A program made the translations under genes and the position numbers. The notes beneath the pieces are model-generated. The model was given only the letters and a program-made list of their open reading frames with translations, did no database searches and was not told where the DNA came from. Positions 1-14,500 of a DNA stretch of 64,000 nucleotides are shown here, one piece after another (the first letter of the stretch is position 1; each line of letters opens with the position of its first letter). This stretch comes from Gonapodya prolifera JEL478. Taxonomy: Eukaryota > Monoblepharomycota > Monoblepharidomycetes > Monoblepharidales > Gonapodyaceae. Location of the stretch: the NCBI GenBank assembly GCA_001574975.1, contig KQ965859.1, forward strand, positions 60,592 to 124,591. Reading direction: 5' to 3'.

Positions 1-196
1 CACTCTCCCTCGCTGCATCCGCGTCTGGCAGCGCCTCACTGAAAGTAAAGTGACCACATTCATCCCAGGAGATTCTGGCTTCAGTCCCGGTTCTTTTGGT
101 AACGGTGCAGTAGTGTTCTGCTGGATTGAACTCGGTGCGTGTTGGAGCATCGTTGGTGGCTATCGCCCCGGAGTCCAGTGTGAGAGTAAGGGCCAT
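1..196 (-). CDS. partial hypothetical protein, 5' end only
   Basis: On the reverse strand an ATG at 196-194 opens a frame that stays open to the left edge of the window, about 65 codons. The peptide begins MALTLTLDSG and contains HYCTVTK and WDECGHF. I do not recognise it. The evidence is only an ATG with an uninterrupted frame whose composition (acidic residues, scattered Cys and His) resembles protein. It could be the first exon of a gene that continues beyond the window, or chance. A competing forward frame over 50-283 is glycine- and tryptophan-rich and looks less like protein. Confidence 0.3.
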   Translation of the reverse strand, partial: MALTLTLDSGAIATNDAPTRTEFNPAEHYCTVTKRTGTEARISWDECGHFTFSEALPDADAARES

Positions 197-1069
197 AGTA
201 GTGGTTGGTTTATTGGAACTCGCGCGGAACGGGTGTGCGGGAGAGCGAAAGCGTCGATATGGATTTCCAATAAGAAAGAATAGGCCTCATTTCAATTGAA
301 TTGATGACCCAAGCTCTAAACTACACTTGCTGAGCCTCTATGGATATCACTTACGGCCATGGCCACCGCCCTCTGGAGAGCAATCTGTGGTTGTCTGAAG
401 CCACGATATGGCCTCCGTTCGCTTTAACCGCTTGAGCAGCTACGTGACAGAGGGCGCGATGAAGCAAGTTCACCGTGTGTGGATTTACCAAAAAGGTCAG
501 CACAAATTGGCTCTGCTCGTATGTTCTTGTTACTGACCAGTGTGTGTTTCACTGTTACCCATTCCCCGGGCGGGACAGCAATTGGCTGCGTGGGGCGCGA
601 ACACCCGCCCACCTCTTCGTGGTGCGCTCTAAAAACATTTCGTGTCTACTCGAGACATGGAATGGCTAATAGACGGGTGTGAGACGTGTAATATGACTGA
701 AAAGGCGACCAATAGAGAACACCTGTTTCCATCTCAGATGTCCGAGAGACAACGCCATCTATAGCATGCCATTGCCTTTCAATCAAAACAACACCTACGC
801 GTGTGGAGAGTCCTGGAGCATTCCGTGTTAGACGAAGCACCACATATGCCCATCTCTAACGAAACACAGAAGTATCTAGGCACTATTCCTTAGAATACGG
901 GCACGCCTCTTTTAATTACATGCTCAAACTAAAACAAGTTTCGTGCGTTATTTCAATTTCGAGTCTCATCCTTTGCAGCTTCCCGCCAACACGAAACCTC
1001 AAACACCCCTTGGCCACAGCACTTGTGGAGGCCATTGGGTGTTCCCCCCGCCCCTCTTCGCTACCCCCC
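197..1069. other. intergenic, nothing recognised
   Basis: About 870 bp with no supported gene. Open frames here are short, overlap each other in several frames and show no recognisable domain. It presumably holds the promoters of the left-edge gene and of the CUE gene; no clear TATA box or other motif stands out. Confidence 0.5.
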
Positions 1070-2193
1070 ATGTCCATTTTCTCGGTCGCATTTCTGCTCA
1101 TTGCGCTGGTCGCAGCGTACAAGCTCATCTTTTCCGGTGCGCCTCCACTCGCCGATCCCGCGTCTCTCATTCCTCCAACCACACTTCACCACTCAATCGC
1201 CCACTCGTTCTCACCTCCCTTCCTTCTCTCCATCCTGCAATCCATCGCCCTTCCCACCTTCTCCCTCCTCTCCCTCCCTCCCTCCTTTTCTACCCCGTCC
1301 CCCTCCCACCAGGTCCGGCTTCAAACCGCCCTCCATCCTCACGCACTCCCGCACTCCGGCCAGTCCCCCGCGCCAAAATCGATGCAGTCGCGTCAATGTT
1401 CCCAGACCTGGCGAGGGATGCCATAGAGTACGACCTCGCCCGGTCCGGCAGCGTCGAACGGACTGTCGACAACATTATCAATGGGCGATTACAGGTACGT
1501 GGGGGGGAGGTGGGAGAGGGGCGAGACGGAATGCAGGCGAGTGAAGTGGAGTCTGCGAGGTCTGGAGTGCGAAGCACGGAAGACCGAGCTGTCCAAGCGG
1601 ACCGAGGACACCGAGACGTGAGCGCGATAGCGCTGACCGAGGAGTCCGCCGAGGGCCTCGCGGAGCGTACACCAAGGACGAAGCGAACCACTGACCGAGG
1701 AGTCCACGAGGCGAGAGCCCCGCGGAGCGAGATAACCTTGCTGAGCGATATCAAGGACTAAGCGCGAAGCGCTGACCGAGGCTGTCGAGCGAAGCGAGAC
1801 GTCCGCCCGAGGCGTTTCAACTAGCGGAGCAGATAACTCTCGCAGATAACCGTGTTTTACGAGTGCTCATGTCTCCTCCTTTGACTCTCACCCTCCATCA
1901 TCCGTCACCCGTGCCAGTCCCCGCCGCCCACATTCCAATCCTCCTCGTCCTCCTCGTCCTCCTCCTCCTCTTCCGGCCCCTCCCGCTCCTCGAACTCCAC
2001 ACCAACGCCACCGCCCACCCTCGCCCTCCTCCAGACCGCCAATAAGGAAGAGCTGGACGCGATCGTGGACAACCCCCCTCCCAGAGTCTGGACAGACACG
2101 CCCGAGTCGCGCGCCAAGAATTTGCGCGATAGGAAACTACTCATGATTGAGCAGGCGAGAAGAAAGTTTGCCCAAAAGAGTGCAGAGTCGTAA
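1070..2193 (+). CDS. Cue1-like ER membrane protein with CUE domain
   Basis: A three-exon gene encoding about 174 residues: exon 1 1070-1136, exon 2 1313-1494, exon 3 1918-2193, with matching phases and GT-AG introns. The N-terminus (MSIFSVAFLLIALVAAYKL) is one membrane anchor. Residues near 50-80 form a CUE ubiquitin-binding domain (VASMFPDLARDAIEYDL, then SVERTVDNIING). A serine/proline linker follows, and a basic C-terminal motif (RAKNLRDRKLLMIEQARRKF) resembles the tail of Cue1 proteins. In yeast, Cue1 anchors the E2 enzyme Ubc7 at the ER membrane for ER-associated degradation; the same role is inferred here from the matching domain order. Intron 2 is unusually long (423 bp) and contains the GACCGAGG repeat described separately. 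The gene is tail-to-tail with the dynein gene. Confidence 0.8.
1560..1830 (+). repeat. GACCGAGG-rich intronic repeat, copy 1
   Basis: This lies wholly inside intron 2 (1495-1917) of the CUE gene. The core GCGCTGACCGAGG occurs at 1630-1642 and 1769-1781, with a variant CACTGACCGAGG at 1689-1700. The cores are embedded in GCGGAGCG/GCGAAGCG words. The same cores occur in an intron of the acyl-CoA synthetase gene (49680-49866). Read along the transcribed strand, both copies have the same orientation. Confidence 0.75.
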
Positions 2194-2504
2194 TATACGT
2201 ACCGTTATGTTGCTACGCCCGCCCTCCCGACCTTGTTCCATTTTTCCCACTTCTCTTCGCCCGCTCTCCATCCCCCACCTCCGGAAGCGTGTCTTGTTTA
2301 AAAACGAGTTTGTTCCGTTCTTCACATCATTGCGTTGACCTGAAACTCGTCATTCCATATTTTCGGACACCTTGCTGGTCCCCTATTCCCCTCTGCATTG
2401 AACAGAACATTATTCTTCCAATCAATACAATTTCTTATAGAACTGTCTTTACGACACCAAAAATAATAATAATAAGTCCCCCATATCCCACACTCCCACC
2501 CACA
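2194..2504. other. convergent intergenic region
   Basis: A 311-bp spacer between the stop codon of the CUE gene and that of the dynein gene, presumably holding both 3' ends. It is A/T- and C-rich with short AATAATAAT runs around 2462-2474. No gene is supported. Confidence 0.5.
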
Positions 2505-5500
2505 TCACTCGCTCAACTGACACAGCAACGCTACACAAAACAAATCAAACAATCAGCACTCCACCCACGCTCAGCACACCCCGCACCCGCACATCCACTC
2601 ACCACACCCCTTGGCAATCCAGTACTCTTGCGGTCTGTCCGAAGGCACGTTGATCGAGAGCACAAAGTTGGTCGAGTGGCCTTGTTGTCACGAAATCACC
2701 GAAACGGCACAAGGTCAGTCTACTCCCCCACCACCTTCACCCCTGTTCGCGCCGCCTCACTCACCAGTCGTCGACAATGTGCCCGCCCGCGCGGCCGTCT
2801 TGTACAGCGGCGCGACGTACAGCTTGTTCTGCCCGTCGGCGATTTGGGGCGTTTGCGTCGGGAGGAAGCGTACGAGTGGCATGGTCTGACAACGGTGTTT
2901 GTTGGGACAGTGAGTGAGCTGCCGCCAAAGTGAAAAGCGCAACATCCCACAGCTCAAACTAACCGAATACATCTCCATCGGGAACGAATCCTGCAAAATG
3001 CGCTTCTGCGGGTCCCACCGCGCGCCCTCGAGGAACAACCCGCGGATCAGAACCCCGTCGTCCTCTTTGCCCTCTGTTCGCTGAAGCGACCCAAGCGATC
3101 CCCGGGACCCGGTGCCCCCTCCCGCGGGCGCTTCCCCCTCGGCGTCAAGAAGGATAAATGAGAAAGTGAGCGAGTCGATGGGAATGTTGTATTTACGGGC
3201 GTGGTTTTGGAGGGCGCCGGTGAGGAATCCTGCGGCGTGCGAAAGAACATGGTTGTGATTGGTGAAAGATCCCTACACCACCAATCAAACTCATCAACCC
3301 CTGGGCCTCTTACCTTGTGGGAAAAAGAACCCTGGCAACCAAAACGACGTCGGCTGCCCCTCGTCAATCCACGACCTCATGAACGCAATTCTCGCTTGGA
3401 GATCCTTCACCCAGCCACCGAGGGGTTTCAAGCTCGGGTACGCCACGTTGGCCCACGACGCGGGCACTTCGTTGTTGAGCAGGCTGCGGAACACGGCCTC
3501 TAGCTCTTCGTTCATGACCACGAGCCCCTTGATTGCCTTGACAAGGCTTTCGAGGGATTTCTTCACGGTTGTGAGAAGCTTGTTGAACCTTGCGCACTCT
3601 TGTGATAGGACAATGGAGAGCGAGTTGAGCACACGACCGTCTGCGTCGGTGCGGAACATCTCTTCCAGGATAACCTTGGGGTCCTTGCTTTGTGTCCCTT
3701 TCGAGCTCCCCACCCGAGCAGATCCCGAAGCCGGCCTCTCTCCCTCACCTCCTGTTTTCGCCTTCGCGGTCCCACTGTCCATGCTAGGTGTGTACTCGAG
3801 CACCAGCGGCGATGGCCATTCTTCCAGGATGCTTGATGTCAAATCAGTTACGATTTGCTCTGGTGATTTCCCCCCCCCGGCAACACCTATACGAGGCTGC
3901 ACGTCCAGTACTGTCCTCACCAGCCGTCGAGACTCCTGCACTTGGAAGCTGATGTTGGCGTTCTCATGCATGCCAAAGATGGACGGATCCTCTGTGATCG
4001 GAAGCTTGTCGATGAAGGATCTATACGAGGCAATGTTGCCGTCTCCAGGAGCGTAATATACACCTGACGGAGAAAACTTGTGTCCGTCCTCCAGGATTGC
4101 GGGAGTATAGAACCGCTGTAAGATACTCCGCAATGTTCGCCGGTCCCAATCATCAGTCACTCGACCGCCAAAGGTGATTTCTCCCGTCAGGTACAGCAGC
4201 GCATCCCACGGTATATGGCGGTACTCTTGCAAAAAGTTTTTCATTATCGTGATGGACACTTCCAGGTCCGAGTTGCTCCAGTCGTACAAAATGTTCCACC
4301 CAAGAGGTCCGAACTTCTTTCGTTCATGAATGAGAGCGTTGAAGAAGCACACCCCAAAGAGAAGTTTCTTGAACTTGGTACCCTGGGGTGGATTTACGTC
4401 GAACACGTCTGGGCTGACGTCGGCGAAACTTCTCGCCAAGTTCGCTCGAAGTCCTTTTGGAGGCTCATTCGTTACCTTGACGCCTTCCTGCAAGACCGCT
4501 ATGGGGAACACTCTCGATGGCATCGACGACAAAAACAATCGGAAGCTGGGATTGACTTGTGTTTCTGGGCTCGAAATATCCCTCACGAGCTGGTCCAACC
4601 GTGTCATCCATGACGCTGCCAGGTGACAATTCTGTAAAAACACCCAGTCCCCAGTAGACATAGCTTTCTTTACGAGTTCTTCCGCAATTGGACCCTGTCC
4701 TTGGCCCAGCGAAATCATATGCAGTCGGTCGCCGTAATTGATTTCTTTCGCGAACCTGAGAAGCGAAGCTATTGGGTCCGAGCCGGCTGAAAGAATGAAA
4801 ATAAAGGGAGTCCTTGCGTTGGTATCTTTGTACGCTCGCCCAATCTCCAAAGGTGGAACCTCAATGAAATCTTTACCGATTCCCCGCTTAATGAACTCGA
4901 TGGCCGACGGAATGAGCTTTTCCTCCCGCAAGGTCTTGATAAGGAGGAGCTTTTGGAAATCTGATACCTTATCACCTCCCTCCCCTGGTATTCGTTCCAG
5001 GAACGGATCATCCGACTCGATTATGACCTCCCACTCAGAGGGGTACATGGTCATGTGCTCCACAATGAACTTGAAAGGGGCAACACTTTGAGTGAGTTCC
5101 ACTACATTTCTCCACATTGAATCCGTTAGCCACGGAACTTGGGGTCGTGGCGGAAACGATTCAGGCCGAGTCACGCCACTGCCTCCTCGGAGAAAGTAAT
5201 TCCATTCCGTATCCTCGATGTACTTTCGTTCTCGCATAATCTCTGTACATATCATGAAGCTGAAGATCATTTTGTGTCGCTCGAAAAGCGCTCGAGAAAT
5301 ATTCTGGAAAATGACTGACGTGATGAGACGATTGAGATCTTCTATATGGACATTCAAATTTTCCGTCTTTGGACAGCTTTCGATGCACGAATTGAACATA
5401 TTTTTGAAGTACTTGAGTGAGAACTGGTACATCGGATCGACTTCCGCGAGATCGGCCACTGCAAAATATAGCACAGAGCCTCGAATAGCAACCGGACGAT

Positions 5501-8500
5501 ATTTTTCTCTTGCAATGTTGATCGCTTTTTCAGTTTGCTCCGAGAGCTTGACGCGCTCAAGAATTGCGGCCGAAGTTACTTTAGATTGGTTTAGGGTATT
5601 GATCAACTCTTCATCATCCAAAATGTTCCCTTGGGCATTAAAGAGAAGTTTCAATATCTTTTCTTCAATATCTTTGAGTGCCTTTTTGTCAGCTGATAGC
5701 GAGATAATCAAGTTGTTCCGCTGTTCTTCTAGTTCTGGTCGTTCGAGGCAAACAACGTCTCCGAGCAGCTGATTCTCCAGTCCATTTTTGGTGACAGTGA
5801 AGTTGATGATAGTTGCTTTGATACAAACTTCCGGAAGGTAGTGAGGATTTGGGAGTTTGGAGGTGATGTACAGGCGGAAGTTTTTGTCGTACTCAACAAA
5901 GGTGTCACCGAGCTTCATCATCAGTCGTCCTCCTTGCCGTACAGTTTGCTTCAGGAGTAGTGGTTCGAGGGCGGGATCGAGTTGTTCACCAACATCTTCC
6001 ATGAGCACAGGTGATCCTGTGCGAATTGCGTTCTCCAAAGTTCGTAGGAACTTGGAGTCTGAAAGCTTGACAATTTTAAGGTCCGGGCCTTCCATTTTGC
6101 GTATCCAATTATTTGCTTGACCTTGCGGGTCAATCATAAGGGGCCACCGTCTCCCTCGATGAACTAAAATACCGTTATCGGTGGAGAGCGCATCAGTGGG
6201 AAGGCCTTGAACATTCCACTCCCGAATCACGACGGGATCTCCTAGAATATCCACGAGCGCAAAATTTTCCAGAACAGGAATGCCAAGGCTCTGACATTTT
6301 GATATCCATTGCGAGACCAGATCCTGTCGGAAGTTAAATGTGAAAGCGCCATAATACGCAACGCATGCGGCAGCTAAGAAAACATTTCCAACGAGCGCTT
6401 CAATCTGCTGGCCAAGGCTGGCTACTGATTCAGTCCACCGAATTTGCTCGTCTGCCAACGCTTGTGTGAGTTTGCTAGCTCGCTGGAGTCGTCGGCTGGT
6501 CTCGTCGATTTTATCCGCCAGTTGCTTTTTGCTCGCAATGCTATCTTCGTACTTCTGTTTGAGTTTGTTCAGTTGGCTCTCAACCTACGAGATTGAATCA
6601 AGTCAAAAAAAAAAAAAAACAACAGTGGCACAGACGAAGCTTCTGGGAATACGAACCTCCTGCAAGGCAGCGGTTTTCTCCGCCAACTTTGCACGTGTTG
6701 CTTCCAGAGTTGCTTGGGCATCTTCAAGTCTCTTGCGTTTCGGCTGAACCTCTCGGTAGACACGTCCATAAAGTTCTAACGCGACAACCCACATACAAAT
6801 CGACTTGCATGCTTTCGATACCTTTTCCACCGCATCTGGCGTGAAACTTGGGTTCTCTATGTACTTTCTCAATTTCTTTAGAATGGAATCTGGTATGTTG
6901 TCTTTGTCGAATTCAACCATCTTCTTCATAAACTGAGGATCCGCAAGTAGCTTCTTGGAGCTATCCCAGTCCGCTTTGACTTTGAACAAAATACAGACGG
7001 CTTCCATTACCAACATAACCAGATCTGGCGGCTTCGAGAAAACCTTCAGCTCCGCAATGTCTTTTTTGTCTAGAGCATCCAAAGCCGAGTACGCTGCCGC
7101 AAGAGCAGGTAGGGCTTCATCTAAATCTTTCTGCGCATCGCGTGCTATACCCTCTGTCTGCTCTGCCTTTTCGCGCACGACAGATTCCTCCTCAGCAACG
7201 ACTTTGCGCACACCATCAGCCGTTTCTTGATCTTTGGCGATCTTGGCCATCAATGTTTCGACATCCTTGGCTTTCTGCTTCAGTTCTGGACCAAGGAGCT
7301 CTAGCTCAACTTGCATTTTTGCAACAAGCTCGTTCGTCTCTGCCAGTTTGCTCAATCCGTTCTTCAGACGATCACATGCCAAACCTAGCTCCTTACGCTT
7401 TTCTCCCAGCATCACAGTGTAAAGGTTAATAAGTTCCAAATAGCTCGTGGGTGTGGTATAATACCGACGTTTAATCTCGTTCCAGTAACGCGTGGATATA
7501 TCCGAAACGCTGACGTGAATCTCCACACACATTGATGAGACTTTATCCTTCATTTCGTCGGACCCAAGGTCGACAAACTCCAGGAACCTCCGCGACACAG
7601 ATAACAACGCTTCTCTGGGCCATTCGTTGAACCAATCGATGGTACTACAATTAACCAGAGAAGGAAACATGCGACAACGATTTCGGAACATATCTCCCAC
7701 TGGGCTTGTTGCGAAGACGATGTGAAGATTGTCCTTCACGCGATTGATAAAAAACTGATAAATGGTGTCGCGATCCTCTGAGAAACCTTGTTGGCGAGCC
7801 AATGGCCGGAGATCGCCGAGAATTTTCTCTCGTTCATCCACCTCGAACAAGTTGGGGACTTCACCGGAGTTTAGAATATTGTTTACGTCCTCAAGAAAGG
7901 TTTCCGATTTAATCTGTGTATCTGATAAAAGAAACACGGTGGTTTTGCCTTCAACGCCTGCGAGTTGATACAGCTTTTTGAGGTCCTCGTGCCACTCAGT
8001 TTCCCCATAAGTTCTGGTCAGTTCAATCTGAATGCACTGATACTCCGAAATGTGGCAGGCGAGGCGAGTAAGAGATTGCTTGCCAGTCCCTCCGACCCCT
8101 ACAAGGAGCGCATTGCCTCGGGGTTGTCTTAGAATACGCGCTATTCTCGTGATATGTTGTTTAGCGTCCAAGAAGAAAATCAACCTCATATCTTTTGAAA
8201 GAGTCACATTGTATTCTTCGAGATACTCCTCGAGCATATTACCGAGAGCCTTTGAATCTGTGATTTCAACATAGTTCCGCTCTTCGACTGGCACACCACG
8301 CTTAAGAAAATCTCCAAACAAAATCGGGCTCTCCACAAGCTGTTCTTTCGTGATTGATACGGTGAAGCTCTTTTCAACCACTTCTGAAATCAACTGATTA
8401 AAGTAGAGTCGATCAACGTCATCAATGAGCCTATCATGGAAAACACGCGCAGCTTCATGACAGAAGAGACGTATGACATCATTTTTAACTTGGCAGAAGG

Positions 8501-11500
8501 CGGGTTTAACCTGCAAGACTCCCTGAACCACCTTCGATAAATCCCTAAGGTTGAAGGTGTAATGGGACTTTGCAGGAGTCGGTAACAACTCTGTGCACAT
8601 CCGGCGGTAAATTTCGATCGCAGAGCCAACAATATTGTCGCAACAGCCACGAACGTCAGCAGAAAAAGTCCGGAAGAATCCTTCCATGATGGACTTGAAA
8701 ATCTTGAGCAAGCTGAGCTCTTGCGGCGCAGGAATATTTATCAAGTTAAAGTGTCTCAACAATCTCCCAGTGATGGGATTCCGTCCACCTCCTGGAGGCC
8801 CACATGCTCCAACAAGCGACACGTCTTGAATTTCCTTCCAAAACAATTTCTCCCTGTCATACCATCCGTTCGATGTGAGATACTGACGAAGCAGTTCAAT
8901 AGTTGGTTGTGAACCATAGCGATCTAGTTTGGGCATATTAAGATCGTCCACGAAAAGCACCACTCGGGCGCTACCTTCGGGAGCGCCAAGAATATTTTTT
9001 CGCTTTTTCTCAAGCTTACTTTCGATGATACTTTGAGTTTGTGCGCTCGTGGTTTGAGCGGAAAAATTTAAGGTGATCGGTATGTAGTTCCTCTCCGCAC
9101 CAACTCGATTGAGGAGGTCCTGTACAATGACAGATTTGCCCACCCCAGTGCTCCCTGTGAGTAGCACGGCATGATCGCCTCCAAGTAGTCGATCGAGCAG
9201 AAATGAATATTTGACCGTATCCGTCGTTGGGACAATGAGTTGGAAATAAGGAACATCGCCAGAATATTTAAATTGGGGAACTAGATCTTCCCATGCTGTA
9301 AATGTCCTGTTCTTAACGTCCACGCAATAATTAAACACGTTGCCCGATGGCAATTGCACATCAGGAATGGCATCTTGTTCGAAAAGCTCATGAATGAAGG
9401 AGTCGAAAGCGTCGTGGCTTCCATCTGCAAGATTTCCACCGATAGACCACACGTAACAAAACAAGAATATGTAGCCCGCGACAGGTTTCAAAACTTCCAA
9501 GGCTTGCTTAAAATCCACTTCTTTCGTTTGAACCAAGAATGTCTGTATGAGCTTACACAAGCTCATTACAAGGGTCACATTGTTAGACGCAACATACTCT
9601 TTGCAAGTTTTTCGAACAAACTTCAATCCTTTGTCGACATACGCTTCGAAAAGACCGATCAAGTATTGTTTAAGCTCATCCGAAACATGGCTCGGCAGAG
9701 AGCATGTCCATGTTGCGACAAGTGGTCTCCAGCCGAGAGCTGTTGGATCCATGTAAACCATACCGCATCGACTGACAGTAGCTGGAGATGCAACTGCAAG
9801 ATCAGCAACTTCAAACAGCATATGCATAGTTGGAGTTAGTTTTATACGTTCTCCGTTCGCGAGGCATAAGAGTTTGTTGTCATCCAGGACGGAATTTATG
9901 TTTTCAATCCAAAGCGCATCAACAGGCCCATCAAACACAGTCCACTTTTCGTCTAGCGTGTTGTCAGTTACTTGTGGACGCACAAGTGATCCGATCAAAC
10001 CGTCCCGCCATTCCATAGTTTGGAGATTGAACTCTCCATAGAGCTCCGCCATCGTGATGCACTGGGAAATTGAAATTCGTCAACAAATCACCGGAGTTGA
10101 TATCGTTAAAACGCCTCACCTTTGGATTCAAAACGTAAGATTTAATTTTTTGAAAATCTCCCGCTTGTCCAAGTCCACGATCCTTTAGTCGGCCCATGGC
10201 CTCAGCGAGAATCTGATAGCTGGTCGTCTTGCCGCCACCAGTTGGTCCAACAAGCATCACACCATGTCGAATCTTCATTGTGTCGTAAAGCTGAACAATT
10301 CTGTCAATCATTGCGGGAACGGCGATCAAGTTCTTCTCTTTCATAAGGCCCTGAATCACCGAGGTAAGAGCCCCATAGTCAACTGCAGGGACTTGAATAC
10401 CGGGGAAAAGATCTTGTAATATCCCCTTGAACAATGGAATGTCTTCAGAAATGAACTTTGGCAGATTTGAATCACGCAAACTTCGAATCAGTACAACGTC
10501 CTCTGTCAGTGACGGATTCGCCCGTTTCAAGGAGCCTGCCATGACCAAAACACTCTTCACAGCTCTCATCCCAAAGTCATAATGATCCTGTTGACTCAAT
10601 TGCTCACTGCAAAGCTTGTACAAGTTAACGACCTTTCCAGAAAGCGCTTTCGCATTTTCGAAGCCCTCCGAATAGAGTATAATTTCCGCGATGAGGCCAT
10701 AATCGGGAATCATCATAGCAATTGGTCTATACATGGCTTTAAGATTGTCTGGGAGTTCTGTCCGACCTGCATAGCCCGGGTTCATTGTTATGAACGAAGC
10801 GCATGTATCTATGAGGCGGATCTCACGACCCTCGAACATGAAGCGGGTTGCCCGCGCGTCCTTCGCATTTTTAATAGTGATGACCTGCTGCGCAATGACA
10901 GACAGCACTTCAATGTCAATTCGATTGAACTCATCAAAACATATCCATGCACCGCTTTGAGCCAATCCGGCAAACATTTTCCCCATCATCTTATAGTCCA
11001 AGCCATCTGAGCAGTTAAAAACAATGCACTGGCGTGCCAAAGCTTTTGCGAGGTCCTTAACGGTCTCTGTTTTTCCAGTGCCTGCAGGACCAACAGGAGA
11101 ACCGCCCAAGTTCAACTGAACTGCTCCGGTGAGTGTCAAGTAGCAGCGATCAGTCAGAGGTGTGATGACTAGGCGGGGGGAGCAGCCTAGATACTCATAG
11201 CCATAGATGAATGTGGACGTGCTCATCTTTACGTGGCATGTATCCCCTTCACTGTCCCAATAGTAGCGCATCTGTTTCGTCCATTCAAAGTCACCCGGAC
11301 TCGAACATTTGGCGTTATACAGTGCCTGAATAATGTCACGATTGTGAACATCTATGGTTATCATGGCACCAAGAATAGCGCGCTGAATCTTCGTCAAATC
11401 ACCCCTGACAAGGGCGGCCAACTGGTTCAAATTCTAGGGCCAGAAGAAAACAGAGGTAAGTCCATTCTTGTACCGAGACGGCACCTAACAAACCTGAATG

Positions 11501-14500
11501 CTCGTGTTCTTGAATGCAAGTAACGCTTGAAGTGGGTTCGCTTGCTTCAAACATTCCGACACGTCTTTACACCATATAATCTGGCTTGCAGTCAGTGAAA
11601 CCATGCCAACATGGTCCTTGACCCATTCTGCTCGATTAGCTGGATCATACTCTGCTAAGGCCGCCTTGCACAGTTTGCGCAACACATTGACCATGCTCTC
11701 CTCCACTTGTCCAAGCCAGGCCTCGACATTCCCCCGAGCTTTGAGCGTTTTGCCAAATGGCACTCTCTCCCCTTCAGGAGACACCATTGCAACGATATCA
11801 ACGCTTTTGGATTCTGAGGCAAAGTCAAGCTGCTTGATGGCATCGAAGCACTTTCCAAGATGTGGTTGAACAGCTTGTGGGTTCCTTGTTTGGCTCAGAA
11901 TCTCAAGAAGTTCGTCATTACTCAGGAAATAAAAGCGTGGGAACAATAGACGTTTGCTTTCCAAATAATCTTCCAAGCACTTTTGGATGCGGTCCAGAAG
12001 TGCGTTGTTCTGCTGCATTGTTTCTAGTAAACCTGGCATCGTACCGGACTTCATGGCGTTTGGATTGCGCGATACTTTCCTCATGACTTCTTTCCACGAT
12101 CGGTCGACCTGGGTGAACATTCTTGCTTCGTCGGGAAGCTGCCTTTGAATATCAGGTGCGGAAAAGATGCTTTCTAGATAAAGCCAACTGCGCTGGCACG
12201 TTAACCAAGCATCGAGTGTCTCGGCAAATAACGAAAGTTGTTTATCCCATCTATCCACGTCTGATTTGATGGGCGCAATATATCTCGAAGATTTTATCGT
12301 CGCCAAGGTGACCTGGCTGTCCTCCAGTATTGTTTGGATATCGTCAATACTTCCCAAAATGAACACGTCTTTGCCGTCCCGGTATGGCAAAACGGAAAAC
12401 TCTGTTTCACTCCACTGTTTCACTATCTTTGCCAACATCTCCTCGAGCGAAGCCTCCGAACTGGCTTGCCCACTGATGCCACTGATTTCATCTTTGAAAT
12501 CGAAGAATGAGTCGTCAAGGAGTCTTCCGAGGGTAAAGGTCTCATCGCGGATGATGGACTTTCCGACAGCATCTTGAATTTTGTCCCAATGACGTTGTTT
12601 CAAAGCTGGGTTACGTAGTTCCACGATGCAGGGGTATATCGTGCGGAACTGCTCCACCATTCCTTTAAGTTTTGGTACAACTTCATTTGGTGGAAGGCCC
12701 TTATCGAGAGCGTAGATTGTTTTGATATAGCCCTGAATCTGGGTGTTTATCTCATCGGTGTTTAATTGATCAAACGGAGAACTTCGCCACTTCCTTTGAA
12801 TGTCGGAAAAGGGTAAGGTTATGTTCCAAAACAAAATCAATTAAGAAAATCTTACTCTGTAAGCACTTCCCAATCACGGAGAGAAGCCCACAAAGTCCTT
12901 TTCAAGTCCACTTCTTGCCGTGTTTCCTGTATTTCTCCGGATTGGTCATCGGCAGCTGTAGTCACCGGAGGAGAAGCTCCTTCAGCTTCACTGGAAGCAG
13001 CCACCCCATCTCCGCCCGTCGATGTTGGCACAGTGACGTTCGCAGAGGGTTGTGTCGTTCCTCCAGCTTTGAAAAGTACTGACCATTCCAGGTAGCGCCG
13101 TTTGCGGTCCTCAATAGATGAAAGGCTGTCTCGCATATCATCCAAAAAGCGAAGAACAATTTCAGGATTACCGCTCGGATTCCACACCATGGGGTCTTGC
13201 GCGCGATTACGTATTTCTTGGCACTCAAGCAACAGATCGGTGTTGTTCTTTTCAAGCTCCATGGAGAACTTATTGATGCTTTCGTCCTTCGAATCATTTG
13301 CAATATCCGCCGCATCCTTGAGCTGCCGCATGGTTGGTGTTAGAGTTTGATAAAGAGCGAGATCGGTGGGCTGTATCACGACTTTGTGTTTTTCAACCAA
13401 GGTATAAAGTTGGTTGAGCTCCTCGAATTGCCTCTCTACGCGAGGAAGCGAAAATTTGACTGAAGGGGGACATAATATCAATGGTTATCGCAAAACGAGC
13501 TCAAATGATAGACACGACTCTCACTTTTCTCCATCCATCCAAGATATTCCACAAAGTGCTCGACACTTCCCGGAGAACCATTGAGCTCCCTGACCCAACT
13601 TTGCACTTCCGTCAAGAGCTCCTCGTTGCGGTCCCTTGCATAAATAGGCAACACCTCGGCAACATTTTTGAAGCATTTTTCCGGACTTGGTATCAGCATG
13701 CTCTTCAAATCAGCTGTTTCAATCAGAACATTGTTAACAACTGAGGATGTCGGAACTCGATTGTTGACTATTGCCCGCTGAGATGAGAACCGCTCCAACG
13801 CTCTCGAAAAAAAGTCAACAATATCGCGAGCCGGAAGATCAGTCACTTCACTCGGTGATGGCACACTTTCACCTTCGGGCGGTAGCGCTTCGGGAGTTTC
13901 CTTACGTTTCTCCAACAGAAGAAATTTCTGCGCGGTCAGATGAACGCTTTCCACAGTATGGGTGTTGTTCTCTGCCCACATGGCACGCATACCATCCCAC
14001 CCTTTCATCCAATTTCGAGCATTTGCGAACACACCAACAAGCGTACCACGAATCCTGCCAACACTTTCGCGGAAGAAAGGGTTCTCACTGACAATTTGGG
14101 CAACATTGGGAAGGCCAGCAGCATCTGAGGCTTCTTTAGACGAGGATGCTTGTCCTGTTCCTTTTAGTGCATCCTCGACAACACCATCTTCAGCATTGCC
14201 AGGATGGATAACAATGGATGGATCCAAGTACTTGAACGTTCCTGACAATAAGCTCACTTCCTCAACTGTCGTTACATACAGCTTGATCAATGTGTCGACA
14301 ATCTGGACAAATTCTGGAAGTGACGGTGAGAGTCGGAGAACTTGTTCTCCTTGTGCTTCATCGACTTCCAAAAGCAGCTTCGTTCTGAAAAGTGGTCCAT
14401 TGGTGTGATGGAAGTCTTTGTCCTTTCCAAGGGTACCCCGTGCTTCTTTGGTTTCACTTGATGGTACCAATGAAGGTGGCGGCGCTCTAAACCCTGCTAT

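Noticed and set aside
920-1426. 168-codon forward frame as a complete gene
   Set aside because: Its middle holds the CUE gene's first exon, but the rest reads through an intron; the splice model with the internal ATG at 1070 keeps phase and yields a known domain order.
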